From: JAJRTE01 sp964418585 | GTDB taxonomy: Bacteria > Myxococcota_A > UBA796 > JAJRTE01 | Assembly (NCBI GenBank): GCA_964418585.1 | Contig: CAYQMG010000204.1 | Span: 61,074 to 125,073, forward strand | DNA: 64,000 nt | Reading direction: 5' to 3' | Shown: positions 1 through 8,481 of the stretch, piece by piece | Numbering within the stretch: position 1 is the first letter of the stretch | Layout: each line of letters starts with the position of its first letter | Made by a program: the position numbers and the translations under genes | Notes under the pieces: generated by a model | What the model saw: the letters and a program-made list of their open reading frames with translations, nothing else | The model's database searches: none | Told to the model about the DNA's origin: nothing

Positions 1-440
1 ACGGCCACGGCCTGCGACAGGTTGAGGGACCGGATGGTGTCTCGAGTCGGGATGCGGATGAATGCGTCAGGATAGGCGTTGCGAATGGTATCTGGGAGGC
101 CGACGGACTCCTTGCCGAACACGAGGACATCGCCGGGTAAGAACCGGTGTTCGGTAAAAGACCTTCCGGTCCGTGCGCTGGTCATGATGAAGCGGTGGCC
201 GTGGAGGGCGGCCTGGAGGGTGGGGAAGTCGGGGTGGATCTGGAGGTCCACGTTTTTCCAGTAGTCGAGCCCGGCGCGGCGGACGGCTTTGGCGTCCACG
301 CGGAAGCCGAGGGGTTGGACGAGATGGAGACGGCAACCGGTCCCCAGGCACAGTCGTCCGACGGTGCCGGTATTCTGCGGGATCTCGGGTTCCACGAGCA
401 CAATGTGGAAGAGGGGTACGCTTGGCTCGACGAGGGCCAC
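1..440 (-). CDS. trmL: tRNA (cytidine/uridine-2'-O-)-methyltransferase, TrmL/SPOUT family (3' end outside the window)
   Basis: SPOUT-class methyltransferase expected to 2'-O-methylate position 34 of tRNA-Leu using SAM. The reading frame runs off the left edge, leaving about 146 residues. Visible family features are the N-terminal strand with 'EPEIPQNTGTVGR' at about residues 17-29 (the conserved Pro-Asn-Thr/Gly segment), 'LVFGKESVGLP' (the SPOUT knot E-x-x-G-L motif) and 'SLNLSQAVAV' at the cut end, which is the last knot motif binding SAM. I chose the GTG at 440, 2 nt after the grpE stop; the nearby ATG at 445 is out of frame. It is the second gene of a grpE-trmL pair. Family assignment is strong; the exact tRNA target is inferred from the TrmL-like motifs. 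Confidence 0.88.
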   Translation of the reverse strand, partial: MALVEPSVPLFHIVLVEPEIPQNTGTVGRLCLGTGCRLHLVQPLGFRVDAKAVRRAGLDYWKNVDLQIHPDFPTLQAALHGHRFIMTSARTGRSFTEHRFLPGDVLVFGKESVGLPDTIRNAYPDAFIRIPTRDTIRSLNLSQAVA

Positions 441-441
441 C

Positions 442-1167
442 TCATGCCTCTTGTGTCAGGCTGGCGACACTGACCTTGGCAGGTCGAATGACCCGGCCGT
501 CCATGCGATAGCCGCGGGCGAACACTTCCATCACCTTTTCGTCCATTGCCGGGTCCGTGGTCGGCACCAAGGCCACCGCTTCGGCCTCGTTGGGATCGAA
601 CTTCTCGTGTAGCGGCGAGATGATTTCCAGTCCCAGGGCGGTGAGTTTGTCCAGAAACTGGGTTCGCACCATCTTGATCCCGGTGAGAAAGGCTTCCGCG
701 TCCCAGTCGGCTTCCGCACCGGCGATGGACCGGTCCAGATTGTCGACAACCTCGAATAATTCGGATACCACCTTGCCACGCAGCAGGGCCAGATCCTTCT
801 CCGCCTCGCGCTCGAGCCGGGCCTTGAACTCCTCGGTTTCCTCCTTCACCTTCTTGTACGCCTGAATGTATTCTCGTAGCTGGTCCTGCGCCTGGACAAG
901 CCGCTGTTCAAGACTTTCAACATAGGTAGGTCGCTGCGCAGCAGCCTCGTCCTCCCGGCGTCCCGTTTCCTCGCCTCCAGCGGCCTCCTGCTCGACCGCT
1001 TCGTCGGCGGCGGCTTCGCCCTCGGACTCACCCGAAGCCCGCGCCTCGCGCTTCCCTTCCGGCGACGCGGACAGCGTCTCGGCCTCCGGCGCATTCGAGT
1101 CCGGCCCAGCAGCTTTGGAAGCCTGGTCCTGCCTGTCGTCGACCTCACGGTCATCCACCATGTTCAT
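442..1167 (-). CDS. grpE: Nucleotide exchange factor GrpE (HSP70 cofactor)
   Basis: GrpE stimulates ADP release from DnaK in the cytoplasmic chaperone cycle. The 241-residue product has an acidic, low-complexity N-terminal segment of about 80 residues, a long coiled coil ('LVQAQDQLREYIQAYKKVKE'), then the conserved head with 'VVDNLDRSI', 'GIKMVRTQFLDKL', and the C-terminal beta-domain 'GYRMDGRVIRPAKVSVA'. The start at 1167 (Met-Asn-Met-Val) is preceded by GAGAGGA six bases upstream; an in-frame ATG at 1200 lacks a ribosome site. It is longer than the typical ~190-200 aa because of the acidic extension. No dnaK, dnaJ or hrcA is visible; those may lie outside the window. A sigma-70-like promoter sits at 1231-1258, and I saw no CIRCE element. 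Confidence 0.95.
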   Translation of the reverse strand: MNMVDDREVDDRQDQASKAAGPDSNAPEAETLSASPEGKREARASGESEGEAAADEAVEQEAAGGEETGRREDEAAAQRPTYVESLEQRLVQAQDQLREYIQAYKKVKEETEEFKARLEREAEKDLALLRGKVVSELFEVVDNLDRSIAGAEADWDAEAFLTGIKMVRTQFLDKLTALGLEIISPLHEKFDPNEAEAVALVPTTDPAMDEKVMEVFARGYRMDGRVIRPAKVSVASLTQEA

Positions 1168-1230
1168 CACCGTTCCTCTCTCAATACCTTGCCCAGTCAC
1201 GATTGCCTGACGATGGTCATCTCGACGCCT

Positions 1231-1258
1231 TTTATAAGCATGGCGGGATCAAAGTCAA
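1231..1258 (-). promoter_or_regulatory. Sigma-70-like promoter for grpE-trmL
   Basis: On the minus strand TTGACT (1258-1253), a 16-bp spacer and TATAAA (1236-1231) lie 64 bp upstream of the grpE start. No heat-shock sigma-32 signature (CCCCAT at -10) is seen. Confidence 0.6.
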
Positions 1259-1414
1259 GGTGAGGGACCGCCCGCGGATGGGCGGCGGGGAGGGGATGGC
1301 GGATCTTGACGCGGAGCGTCCGGTGCTTATTGAGTGGACGCCGGGTTTGCAGGCGCACCGCGAATCGGAGGTGCCGGGGGTGCGCAGGCCTTGACAGCCG
1401 TTTCGAGGATATCC

Positions 1415-2815
1415 ATGCAACGTGCCACGCTTCTCGTGCTGACCACGCTTGCCCTCGGTCTGGGCGCTTTCGTCTATTTCTACGAAATCCGGGGGAAACC
1501 GCAGCGAGAAGCAGAGGCGGACGCGCGGGCCCGCCTGTTCGACATCGATCAGAAATCGGTGCAACGGGTGGAGGTGGGCAACCAGTACGGAACCTTCGTC
1601 TTCACCCGGCAGGGGACCTCCTGGATGCTGGACGGTTCCCCTCCTGTGCGCGCCGACGAGACAGCCGTCCAGGACGTTCTTTTCACCTTGAACGAACTCC
1701 GGGCGGACCAGACGCTCGAGTCGGTCGAGGATCTCGCCCTGTATGGCCTGGACAGTCCCCGTATTCGGGTCACCGTATCCACCGGTGCAGAGACTTTTCG
1801 CCTGCTGGTGGGTGACGACACTCCATTCGGCGGAAAAACCTATGTACAGGTCGGAGACGAGGCGAGCGTGAAACTGGTTTCCGTTCCTGTCGTTGGGAAG
1901 TTGAACCGAAAACGGACAGATTGGCGTGACCGCCGGGTACTGTCTTTTGCCCCTTCCAAGGTCTCGCGGTTGGGTGTGGCTCGGGCGGATGGCACCTCCT
2001 ACGAGGTGTATCGTGACGGGGCTTCCTGGAAGCTCTCGACGCCACCGCACTACCGGGTGGACTCGGCGCATTTCAGCGGTCTGCTGTACGACCTGGATGG
2101 ACTTACCGCGGTGGCCTTCACCGGATCCACGGACCTGAAAGAGCACGGACTGGATCCGCCGCGGCTTCGCGTTTGGATGGAGGAGGAGGGCGAGCAAGGC
2201 GAGGTACGCCACGAACTCCTGTTCGGGCGCCCGGATATGGAGACGCGACGGGTCCCGGTGGTGACGAAGCCCGGTGAGGAGGTCCGGTTGATTCGTGTCT
2301 CGCTGCTCGAGCGGTTGGAGAAGCCCATTGATGAGCTTCGGGATACCCGTGTGGTACCAGTGGAGCGGTTCGTGGTGGGCAAGCTGGAGGTCCGGATCGA
2401 GGGGGAGACCCTGGAGGCGGAAAAGAAAAAGGGGGAGTGGGCCATCGACGGTACCCTGGCCTCGCATGTCGGAGACAAGGACATCGAAGCCCTGCTCGAC
2501 GATCTCGCCGAACTGGAGGCAGAGGTCATGATCGACGACGTGCCCGAGGGCGAGTGGAGTCGATTCGGGCTGGATACGCCCTGGCTGTCGGCGAGTTTGT
2601 CGGAGACCGATCCGAACGGAGAGGTGGTCCGGACGTTCGAGTTGACGTTGGGCCGGGTCGATGGGGAGGAGGGGAGGCGGCTCTTCGCCCGGGTGGCCGA
2701 CGATCCCACGATTTACCAGGTGAACCCGGTGTTGGCCGACGACCTTCAAGGCGTGCTCCTGAAGCGTGGCGCCGGGGCCGGCGCCAGCCCGACACCAGGG
2801 AGAGGACCTGAATGA
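1415..2815 (+). CDS. DUF4340 domain-containing membrane-anchored protein
   Basis: The 466-residue product starts with a short N-terminal membrane anchor ('LLVLTTLALGLGAFVYFYE', residues 5-23) followed by an extracytoplasmic region with repeated beta-rich segments of the DUF4340 type. The recurring pattern is 'LYGLDSPRIRVTV', 'EHGLDPPRLRVWM' and 'RFGLDTPWLSASL', three 'GLD-x-P' units each followed by a readout module ('LLVGDDTPFGGKTYVQV', 'LLFGRPDMETRRVPV', 'LTLGRVDGEEGRRLF'). DUF4340 proteins often accompany gliding or ABC-2 transport genes, but none is adjacent here, so the role is unknown. The start at 1415 has GAGG seven bases upstream; earlier in-frame starts lack one. The last ~15 residues are Gly/Pro-rich. 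Confidence 0.8.
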   Translation: MQRATLLVLTTLALGLGAFVYFYEIRGKPQREAEADARARLFDIDQKSVQRVEVGNQYGTFVFTRQGTSWMLDGSPPVRADETAVQDVLFTLNELRADQTLESVEDLALYGLDSPRIRVTVSTGAETFRLLVGDDTPFGGKTYVQVGDEASVKLVSVPVVGKLNRKRTDWRDRRVLSFAPSKVSRLGVARADGTSYEVYRDGASWKLSTPPHYRVDSAHFSGLLYDLDGLTAVAFTGSTDLKEHGLDPPRLRVWMEEEGEQGEVRHELLFGRPDMETRRVPVVTKPGEEVRLIRVSLLERLEKPIDELRDTRVVPVERFVVGKLEVRIEGETLEAEKKKGEWAIDGTLASHVGDKDIEALLDDLAELEAEVMIDDVPEGEWSRFGLDTPWLSASLSETDPNGEVVRTFELTLGRVDGEEGRRLFARVADDPTIYQVNPVLADDLQGVLLKRGAGAGASPTPGRGPE

Positions 2816-2876
2816 CGGGGCTGCGCCGCCGGTCTTGCCCGGGTCGTGGTCGAACGCGATGAATTCAGGAGCAGCG

Positions 2877-3785
2877 ATGAAGGTGATCGGAGTCACCGGC
2901 TCGGAAGGTGCGGTAGGTCGACCCCTGGTCGCAGCGCTCGAGGCGGCGGGATTCGAGGTGCGGCGTCTGGACATCGCACTGCCGGTGTCTGACCCTGGGT
3001 ACGGGGATGTCCGGGACGGCCGTGCCGTGCGACGACTGGTGGCGGGGTGCAACGGGATCGTGCACCTGGCCGCGGTGTCCCGTGTGGTGTGGGGTGAGCG
3101 GGACCCGGAAGGGTGCTGGGAGGTGAACGTGGAGGGGACCCGGCGGGTGTTGGAGGCTGCGCTCGACACACGTCCTGCCCCGTGGCTCGTTTTTGCGAGC
3201 AGTCGGGAAGTGTATGGTCCCCAGGTGAGCTTGCCGGTACCGGAAGACGCCCCCCGGAACCCGGCAAACACCTATGGCCGCTCCAAGTCGGCGGCAGAAA
3301 CGGTGCTCGAGGAAGCACAGGGGACAGCAGTCCGGGTGGCCGTGCTCCGCCTCTCCAATGTGTACGGCGGCCTCCACGACCACCGGGACCGGGTCGTCCC
3401 TGCCTTTTGCCGGGCTGCCGCGGAAGGAGGCACCATGACCGTGCGCGGCCCGAACTCCACCTGCGATTTCACCCACATCGACGACACCGTCCACGGCATG
3501 ATGTTGGTCGTCAAGCGACTGGACCAGGGCGGAACACTCCCGCAACCCATCAATCTTGCCACCGGAATCGGAACCACCCTGGCCCGCCTGGCCCACCTGG
3601 CCCGGGACGCCGGCGCCGGCAGGGCCGCGATCGTCGAGGTCGAACCGGAGACATTTGCTGTCGACCACTTCGTGGGTGACCCCACCCGGGCTCGAGAGAT
3701 CCTCGGGTGGACCGCAACGGTTCCAATCGAGGAAGGGGTGGCGCGGCTGGTCCACGCCCATGCGGCCGCACGCCACCGTGGCTGA
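2877..3785 (+). CDS. NAD-dependent epimerase/dehydratase (extended SDR)
   Basis: Nucleotide-sugar epimerase or dehydratase-like enzyme of the extended short-chain dehydrogenase family, 302 residues. The NAD(P)-binding glycine motif is 'GVTGSEGAVG' at residues 5-14, the catalytic Ser lies in 'FASSREVYG' (about 107-115), and the Tyr-x3-Lys pair is 'YGRSK' (about 130-134). 'HLAAVS' is the usual SDR strand-4 motif. The substrate cannot be read from sequence, and no sugar-biosynthesis cluster surrounds it. The ATG at 2877 has AGGAG six bases upstream; the earlier ATG at 2859 has none. It follows the DUF4340 gene by 61 bp on the same strand, so co-transcription is possible. Confidence 0.85.
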   Translation: MKVIGVTGSEGAVGRPLVAALEAAGFEVRRLDIALPVSDPGYGDVRDGRAVRRLVAGCNGIVHLAAVSRVVWGERDPEGCWEVNVEGTRRVLEAALDTRPAPWLVFASSREVYGPQVSLPVPEDAPRNPANTYGRSKSAAETVLEEAQGTAVRVAVLRLSNVYGGLHDHRDRVVPAFCRAAAEGGTMTVRGPNSTCDFTHIDDTVHGMMLVVKRLDQGGTLPQPINLATGIGTTLARLAHLARDAGAGRAAIVEVEPETFAVDHFVGDPTRAREILGWTATVPIEEGVARLVHAHAAARHRG

Positions 3786-4083
3786 GCAGTTGCTGAAACA
3801 AATTCTCACTTGAACCTCGCCTTGCAAGCAGGTACGGTTGAAAGAGGCGGAAAGATCAAGGCAGGAGAGGCGGGCGCGAGTCGTGCAATCCAGGTCCTCA
3901 GCGACCCGGACGACTCTCCTGGCGTGTTTGCCGACGGACGAACCATCGGCAGGAACCGGGGGTCCGGATCCCCATCGAACCAAGCGTACCTGTTCCCAAC
4001 CGGTGCGGACGTGGCAGCAGCAGCGCCCTGGGCGCAAGGAGCGCCCGGACTTCGGGGCGGTCACGTGCAACCGCGGGTGGTAG
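3786..4083. other. Intergenic stretch, nothing recognised
   Basis: About 300 bp between two plus-strand genes. I see no RNA gene, no clear hairpin with a T-run and no long conserved-looking frame. Confidence 0.4.
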
Positions 4084-5130
4084 ATGACACATTCCAGGCT
4101 GGCAAGTTTCAAGCAAAACTGGGGCATCTGGTTACTGGCGTTCGGATACTTCGCATGCTACGTCCCGTATAGCGCGCTCACCAAGGCACTCTCGCGCGGA
4201 ATCTATCCCGGCATGGAGCGCCCCCTGGCCGGATTCGAGCTGCTGCCCTACAGCTTGATGGCCTCCATGGTGGGGATGCTCGTCTTCATCACCTTGAAGG
4301 GATGGTGGCAGCACGCCCACCACAGTCGATTCCTGAATCTCGAGGTTCCTCACCCGACCCGTTGGACGTTCTTGTCGGGCCTGTGCACGGCAGGGATCAT
4401 CGCCACCACCACCATGGCCTACACGTTCGAGGGGGTGAGCATCGTCTTCGTGATGTTGCTCATGCGTGGCGGCGTGCTCATCATTGCGCCCATCGTGGAC
4501 GCCGTATCCCGGCGCAAGGTCCGCTGGTTTTCCTGGTCCGGACTCGTGTTGAGCCTGGCAGCATTGCTGGTTGCGTTTGCAGAAGGGGCGGGATATGCCA
4601 TCACGCTGGTTTGCGCGGTGGACATCAGCATCTACCTGGCCTCCTACTTCGTTCGACTCCGGTTCATGAGCCGTTTTGCCAAGTCGAGCGAGGAGAACGC
4701 CAACCTCCGCTACTTCGTGGAGGAGCAGATGGTGGCCACGCCCGCCGCCTTGCTGCTCGTCACCCTGGTGGCCCTGTTCGGCCACGGGAACATCCCACAC
4801 CTGTTGGCCCAGGGCTTCCTGGAGGTGCCCTCCTCCCCCGTGTTCCTGCTCGTGCTCACCATCGGCTTCCTGTCCCAGGGGACAGGGATCTTTGGAGGAC
4901 TCATCCTGCTCGACAAGCGGGAAAACACCTACTGCGTCCCGGTCAATCGGTCATCGAGCATTCTCGCTGGAGTCATGGCTTCCTACTCCTTGACGCTCTT
5001 GCTCGGAGCACGGCCACCGCGTACCGGGGAGCTGGTCGGAGCCGGTCTTATCATCTGCGCCATCCTGTTTCTGACCATTCCGCCGATGATGGAGAAGAGA
5101 AGGAGCAGGGCCCGTTCGCACGCCGCGTGA
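4084..5130 (+). CDS. EamA/DMT-like integral membrane permease
   Basis: The 348-residue protein is almost entirely hydrophobic, with about ten predicted transmembrane segments, for example 'GIWLLAFGYFACYVPYSAL', 'LVLSLAALLVAFAEGAGYAI' and 'AGLIICAILFLTIPPMM'. This layout and the 'VMLLMRGGVLIIAPIVD' segment followed by a basic loop fit the drug/metabolite transporter (EamA-type) superfamily. The substrate cannot be inferred. The C-terminus is cytoplasmic-looking and Arg-rich. The ATG at 4084 has no strong ribosome site (a weak GGGTGG). The next gene begins 121 bp downstream. The family call rests on topology and general resemblance rather than a diagnostic motif. Confidence 0.62.
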   Translation: MTHSRLASFKQNWGIWLLAFGYFACYVPYSALTKALSRGIYPGMERPLAGFELLPYSLMASMVGMLVFITLKGWWQHAHHSRFLNLEVPHPTRWTFLSGLCTAGIIATTTMAYTFEGVSIVFVMLLMRGGVLIIAPIVDAVSRRKVRWFSWSGLVLSLAALLVAFAEGAGYAITLVCAVDISIYLASYFVRLRFMSRFAKSSEENANLRYFVEEQMVATPAALLLVTLVALFGHGNIPHLLAQGFLEVPSSPVFLLVLTIGFLSQGTGIFGGLILLDKRENTYCVPVNRSSSILAGVMASYSLTLLLGARPPRTGELVGAGLIICAILFLTIPPMMEKRRSRARSHAA

Positions 5131-5251
5131 TGTCTACGACGGGCGTTCCGGTCGACAGGGGAACGTGCGCGCACGGGGAATCCGTTGCCCGGGGTATCGG
5201 CTCGAGGTGTTCGGCGAGGCGTATCCGGGCGGGATGGGCAGGGAGGAGGCT

Positions 5252-6580
5252 ATGGATATTCGGTACTGGATCAAGGACAAGCTGTTTGAGCGAACCATGC
5301 CGGTGGTGCTGCCGACCGTGGCGGTTCCTGCGAGCCTGACCGCAGGGGTGACCATTCACACGGTGGAGAATGTGCTTCGGAAGTTCCACTGGGATCATCA
5401 TGCCAAGCCGTCCCCGACCACGGTCCCGCCGGATGCCGGGGGTGAGGTTCGGAGCCTGGAGGAGGTGGTGAGTCGGCTGCCGCTGGACGAGTTCGATCCA
5501 CTGCCGATCAACGGGTACGATGCGACGACGCTGCGCGGGTTGCTGGACATAGCACCGATGTATTTCGACACCGGAACCTTGCTGAGGGGGCGGTTTTACC
5601 GGTACCCGAGGCATTTTCACGAGACATTGATCCCGGTCCTGGAGGGGACGCCGATCTCCGGTATCCTGGGACTCCACCATGCGAAACTGCCTCGGCCCGG
5701 TCTGGTGATCGTGCACGGCTTGATGAATAGCAAGCGGCAGGATCAGGTGCGGCCTTTGACCATCAAGGCGTTTTACGACTGGGGGTTCAACGTCTGCGCC
5801 ATCGACCTGAGGGGATTCGGTCGGTCGGCCGAGTCGGTTTCCGTGCCGAGCGCTGCGGGCGGAATCGAGGCGGGCGACGTGATGGACGTGGTGCGTTACC
5901 TCAGGCGGTTTCCCCACTTCACGTCCATCGGCCTCCTGGGCTTCAGCCTGGGAGGGGGGACGGTGATCAAGGTGGCAGCTTCCCGGGAGGCCCCGGACCT
6001 GATCGACGGAGGTGTGATGGCCATCAGCCCTCCAATCGACTTTGAGGCGGCATTGAGTCGGTTCGAGGACCCCCCGGAAGATCACGAGCACCTGATGACC
6101 TACCACTTCTTCCGCTACTTGATCCGGCGGATGTTGACACACGCCGAGATCATGCGGTGGGCACGGAAAAAACTGAAGGCCGAGGGGGGCGACCCGAACA
6201 TCGATGGGTTTCGATCCTACCTGAGAAACCTGGTGGCCTGGGGATACCTCGGCCATGGGTTCGATTCCTCGTCTGACCCGGATGCCTTGCTGGATAAGCT
6301 GTTGAAACTGACATCTCCGAAACGCGACCTGGCACGGGTGAAGGTCCCTACCTTGGTGCTTCATGCCAAGGACGACCCGATTACACCGGTTTCCGAACAA
6401 GATGTGAAGGAACTCGAACACCTTGGCCGGGAATCCCGGTTCCTTCACTGCCACTTCACAGAACGGGGCGGGCACACGGCGTTCCAGGTCCTGGACCCGA
6501 AATGGTACTACGAGGTCATTCGCAAGTACTTCACCTACTGGGGGGCGTGGGAGACCGAAAAGCGCCACCCGTTCGCCTGA
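5252..6580 (+). CDS. Alpha/beta-hydrolase family protein
   Basis: A 442-residue alpha/beta-fold hydrolase. The nucleophile elbow is 'LGFSLGGG' (Gly-Phe-Ser-Leu-Gly) at about residues 230-237. 'HAKDDPITP' supplies the acid Asp and 'RGGHTAF' the catalytic His near the C-terminus. The oxyanion segment 'VIVHGLMNSKRQD' and the 'DLRGFGRS' turn are as in the YheT/EMB8-like branch. The first ~150 residues form an N-terminal extension without a motif I recognise. The start at 5252 is preceded by AGGGAGG; the upstream in-frame ATG at 5165 would add 29 residues. Substrate unknown; an esterase or lipase role is family knowledge only. Confidence 0.82.
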   Translation: MDIRYWIKDKLFERTMPVVLPTVAVPASLTAGVTIHTVENVLRKFHWDHHAKPSPTTVPPDAGGEVRSLEEVVSRLPLDEFDPLPINGYDATTLRGLLDIAPMYFDTGTLLRGRFYRYPRHFHETLIPVLEGTPISGILGLHHAKLPRPGLVIVHGLMNSKRQDQVRPLTIKAFYDWGFNVCAIDLRGFGRSAESVSVPSAAGGIEAGDVMDVVRYLRRFPHFTSIGLLGFSLGGGTVIKVAASREAPDLIDGGVMAISPPIDFEAALSRFEDPPEDHEHLMTYHFFRYLIRRMLTHAEIMRWARKKLKAEGGDPNIDGFRSYLRNLVAWGYLGHGFDSSSDPDALLDKLLKLTSPKRDLARVKVPTLVLHAKDDPITPVSEQDVKELEHLGRESRFLHCHFTERGGHTAFQVLDPKWYYEVIRKYFTYWGAWETEKRHPFA

Positions 6581-6592
6581 TCCACTCCGGTT

Positions 6593-7093
6593 TCAGCCTT
6601 GATCGGCCTTGCCGGCGAGGTGTTCGGCCATCCAGCGGGCGCTTCCGTGCTCTGACTTTTCTGCTTCCGACACCACGTAGGCCTCGAGTCGGCGGCCAAT
6701 GAGGGGGATGCGGGCTCGAGCCTCCCCGGTGATTCGGCGGACGCAGCCCGATGGTGCCGATTGAAACGTGCATTCCCCGGAAAAGGTCAGCCGGTCGCTC
6801 AGGTCGAACACGACCTTCCATGTGTAGCGACGGCGGTCGGCGTCCCAGGTCTGGTGCTCACGGTATCCGGCGTTGTCTCCGAACGCCTTCCGGATGAAAC
6901 CGGGAAGGGCCACGGGCGGCTGGATGGTGAGGGTTCGCTCGAGGCCCTGGGTGGTTTCTCGACGTTCCTCGGTCCATTTCCGATACCCGAGTTCCCGGTA
7001 CATTCGCTGCTGAATGTCCGTGTCGAGGATGAGGTTCACCACGGCTTCCACAGTGGCCGGGAAGGTGTCCTGAATGTCGAAAAGCTGAGACAT
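6593..7093 (-). CDS. DUF2505 domain-containing protein (SRPBCC-like fold)
   Basis: A 166-residue cytoplasmic protein with the DUF2505 pattern: an N-terminal 'FDIQDTFPATVEAVVNLILD' strand-helix, a central beta-sheet ('YTWKVVFDLSDRLTFSGE') and a C-terminal amphipathic helix ('RRLEAYVVSEAEKSEHGSAR'). The fold is the START/SRPBCC helix-grip that binds hydrophobic ligands. No function is known. I start at the ATG at 7093, preceded by AGGTG; the ATG at 7123 has no ribosome site. It is the last gene of a minus-strand run (FHA/FGE protein, ASH lipoprotein, cNMP-binding protein), 63 bp after the latter. Confidence 0.75.
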   Translation of the reverse strand: MSQLFDIQDTFPATVEAVVNLILDTDIQQRMYRELGYRKWTEERRETTQGLERTLTIQPPVALPGFIRKAFGDNAGYREHQTWDADRRRYTWKVVFDLSDRLTFSGECTFQSAPSGCVRRITGEARARIPLIGRRLEAYVVSEAEKSEHGSARWMAEHLAGKADQG

Positions 7094-7156
7094 GTTACAC
7101 CTGGTTGCGGGTTGCACGAACATCGGCTTCGCAGGAGTCGCCCCGGGTCCGGCCGG

Positions 7157-7618
7157 TCAATCCTCGCTGATCAGGTAGATGAGGTGCTCGTTCGATTCCC
7201 GGAGTCGATTGGACAGTTCGCCAATGAGCGCTTCGTAGATGCTCTTGGCCAACGCCGCATCCTTGTCCATGAGCGCACGGAGATCCTCGCCCCGAAGCTC
7301 GAGCAGGAGCGTGTCCTTGATGGTGGTGACCGCTGCAGAGCGCGGGGCCGAATCGAACAGGGAGAGTTCCCCGAAGTGATCGCCCTCGTGCAAGGTCGTG
7401 ATCACCTCCTTGCCGCCGTAGAAGTCCTGCTTGTAGACCTTGACCGCGCCTTCCAGAATGACCCACATCGAGTCACCTACACTGTTCTCCTCGATGATGG
7501 TTCGCCCGGGAGGAAGATGTACCTCCCGGCAGGCGCCTGCAATCAGCCGCAAGGCCTCGAGGTCCAGGTCACGAAACAGGACGACATCTTGTAGTTTCTC
7601 CAGCTTGGCGGTGTCCAT
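7157..7618 (-). CDS. Cyclic nucleotide-binding domain protein (stand-alone Crp/Fnr-like sensor)
   Basis: The 153-residue product is essentially one cNMP-binding beta-barrel. It shows 'LPPGRTIIEENSVGDSMWVILEG' and the phosphate-binding cassette 'HFGELSLFDSAPRSAAV', which corresponds to the canonical F-G-E-(L/M)-[AS]-L-x10-R-[ST]-A. The Glu and Arg that contact cAMP are both present (in FGELSL and PRSAAV). A C-terminal helix follows, with no helix-turn-helix, so it is unlikely to bind DNA and probably works by protein contact. It lies in the same run as the FHA/FGE protein and faces a PP2C phosphatase that carries the same type of domain. Confidence 0.85.
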   Translation of the reverse strand: MDTAKLEKLQDVVLFRDLDLEALRLIAGACREVHLPPGRTIIEENSVGDSMWVILEGAVKVYKQDFYGGKEVITTLHEGDHFGELSLFDSAPRSAAVTTIKDTLLLELRGEDLRALMDKDAALAKSIYEALIGELSNRLRESNEHLIYLISED

Positions 7619-7695
7619 CGGTGCTCCTTCCAGGCACGGGCGTCAAGGTAAACCGTGGCGACTCGCTTCGATGATACCGGCCCCGTCGGGAGGTG

Positions 7696-8481
7696 TCAAT
7701 GGGCCGAAGACGCTGCGGAGCAGGCGGACTCGTCAGCAACGGTCTCTCCGGTCGCGCTCACGATTACCTGGACGGTATCGGAGCCGGTGGCGCCGTGGGT
7801 GTCCGTCACTTCGAGGGTCAGCGTGTGCGTGCCTTCGGTGTGCAGGGACACCTCGGCCTCGAAGGCGCCGTTTGTGTCCAGGGTGCCGTCGGGCAAGGAA
7901 CCCTCGAGGGAACTGGTCAAGGTGGTCTGGAGGGCGGGCAGGAGCGCCGCGTCCTCCAGGTCGAACACGCGGGCCTCGAGGGTGAACACCTCGCCGGGAC
8001 AGACTGTGTCCGGAGGAGCGGGGGTGATTTCGACCTCGGGCGGGTTGTTGATGCCTTCACCGGACACGCTGACCGTTTCTGTGCCCCCATTGGTTGACAC
8101 GGTCAGGTGCATGGTGGCGGTGCCCACGGCAAGGGGTGCGAAGGTGACGGTGAACTCGAGGGACTCGTCGGGGAGGATCTCCTGGTCCTGGACGTAGGGG
8201 GCGACCTGGAATTGAGGTCCTGTGTCCAGAATCGGGTCCTCGGTAAACAGGAACTCGTGGAACACGAGGCTTCCTTCGCCCAGGTTTTGCACCGTCACGG
8301 TCGTTGCGGCCGTGTCGCCGACCGGGGCGGACAGGTGGTCGTTCTCGAGGGAAACGCCCACGACCCCCACGTGATTGCAGGCAGGGAGCCAGAGGACGGT
8401 GAGGGTCAGTCGGGCCCATGGGAGCAGGCGGTTCGCCGCGCCGGGTGTGTGCTTCGTGTTCCAGGGGTTCATCGTGATCAT
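7696..8481 (-). CDS. Choice-of-anchor/ASH-like lipoprotein
   Basis: A 261-residue secreted protein. The N-terminus has basic residues, a hydrophobic stretch and the lipobox 'LPAC' (Cys at about 35), so it should be lipid-anchored. The mature part has an ASH/choice-of-anchor D-like Ig module ('LSAPVGDTAATTVTVQNLGEG', ... 'LEFTVTFAPLAVGTATMHLTV') and a second Ig-like or cadherin-like module ('PPEVEITPAPPD', ... 'THTLTLEVTDTHGATGSDTV'). I place the start at 8481, where ATGA overlaps the stop of the upstream FHA/FGE gene. The downstream in-frame ATG at 8472 is also possible. Role unknown; probably structural or adhesive at the outer membrane. Confidence 0.75.
   Translation of the reverse strand: MITMNPWNTKHTPGAANRLLPWARLTLTVLWLPACNHVGVVGVSLENDHLSAPVGDTAATTVTVQNLGEGSLVFHEFLFTEDPILDTGPQFQVAPYVQDQEILPDESLEFTVTFAPLAVGTATMHLTVSTNGGTETVSVSGEGINNPPEVEITPAPPDTVCPGEVFTLEARVFDLEDAALLPALQTTLTSSLEGSLPDGTLDTNGAFEAEVSLHTEGTHTLTLEVTDTHGATGSDTVQVIVSATGETVADESACSAASSAH

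Noticed and set aside
1232..3271. Minus-strand frame of about 680 codons over the DUF4340 and epimerase genes
   Set aside because: Both plus-strand genes carry family features; the antisense frame does not.
6253..6280. tRNA T-loop-like sequence (GGTTCGATTCC)
   Set aside because: It lies inside the alpha/beta hydrolase coding sequence and no cloverleaf or anticodon arm can be built around it.
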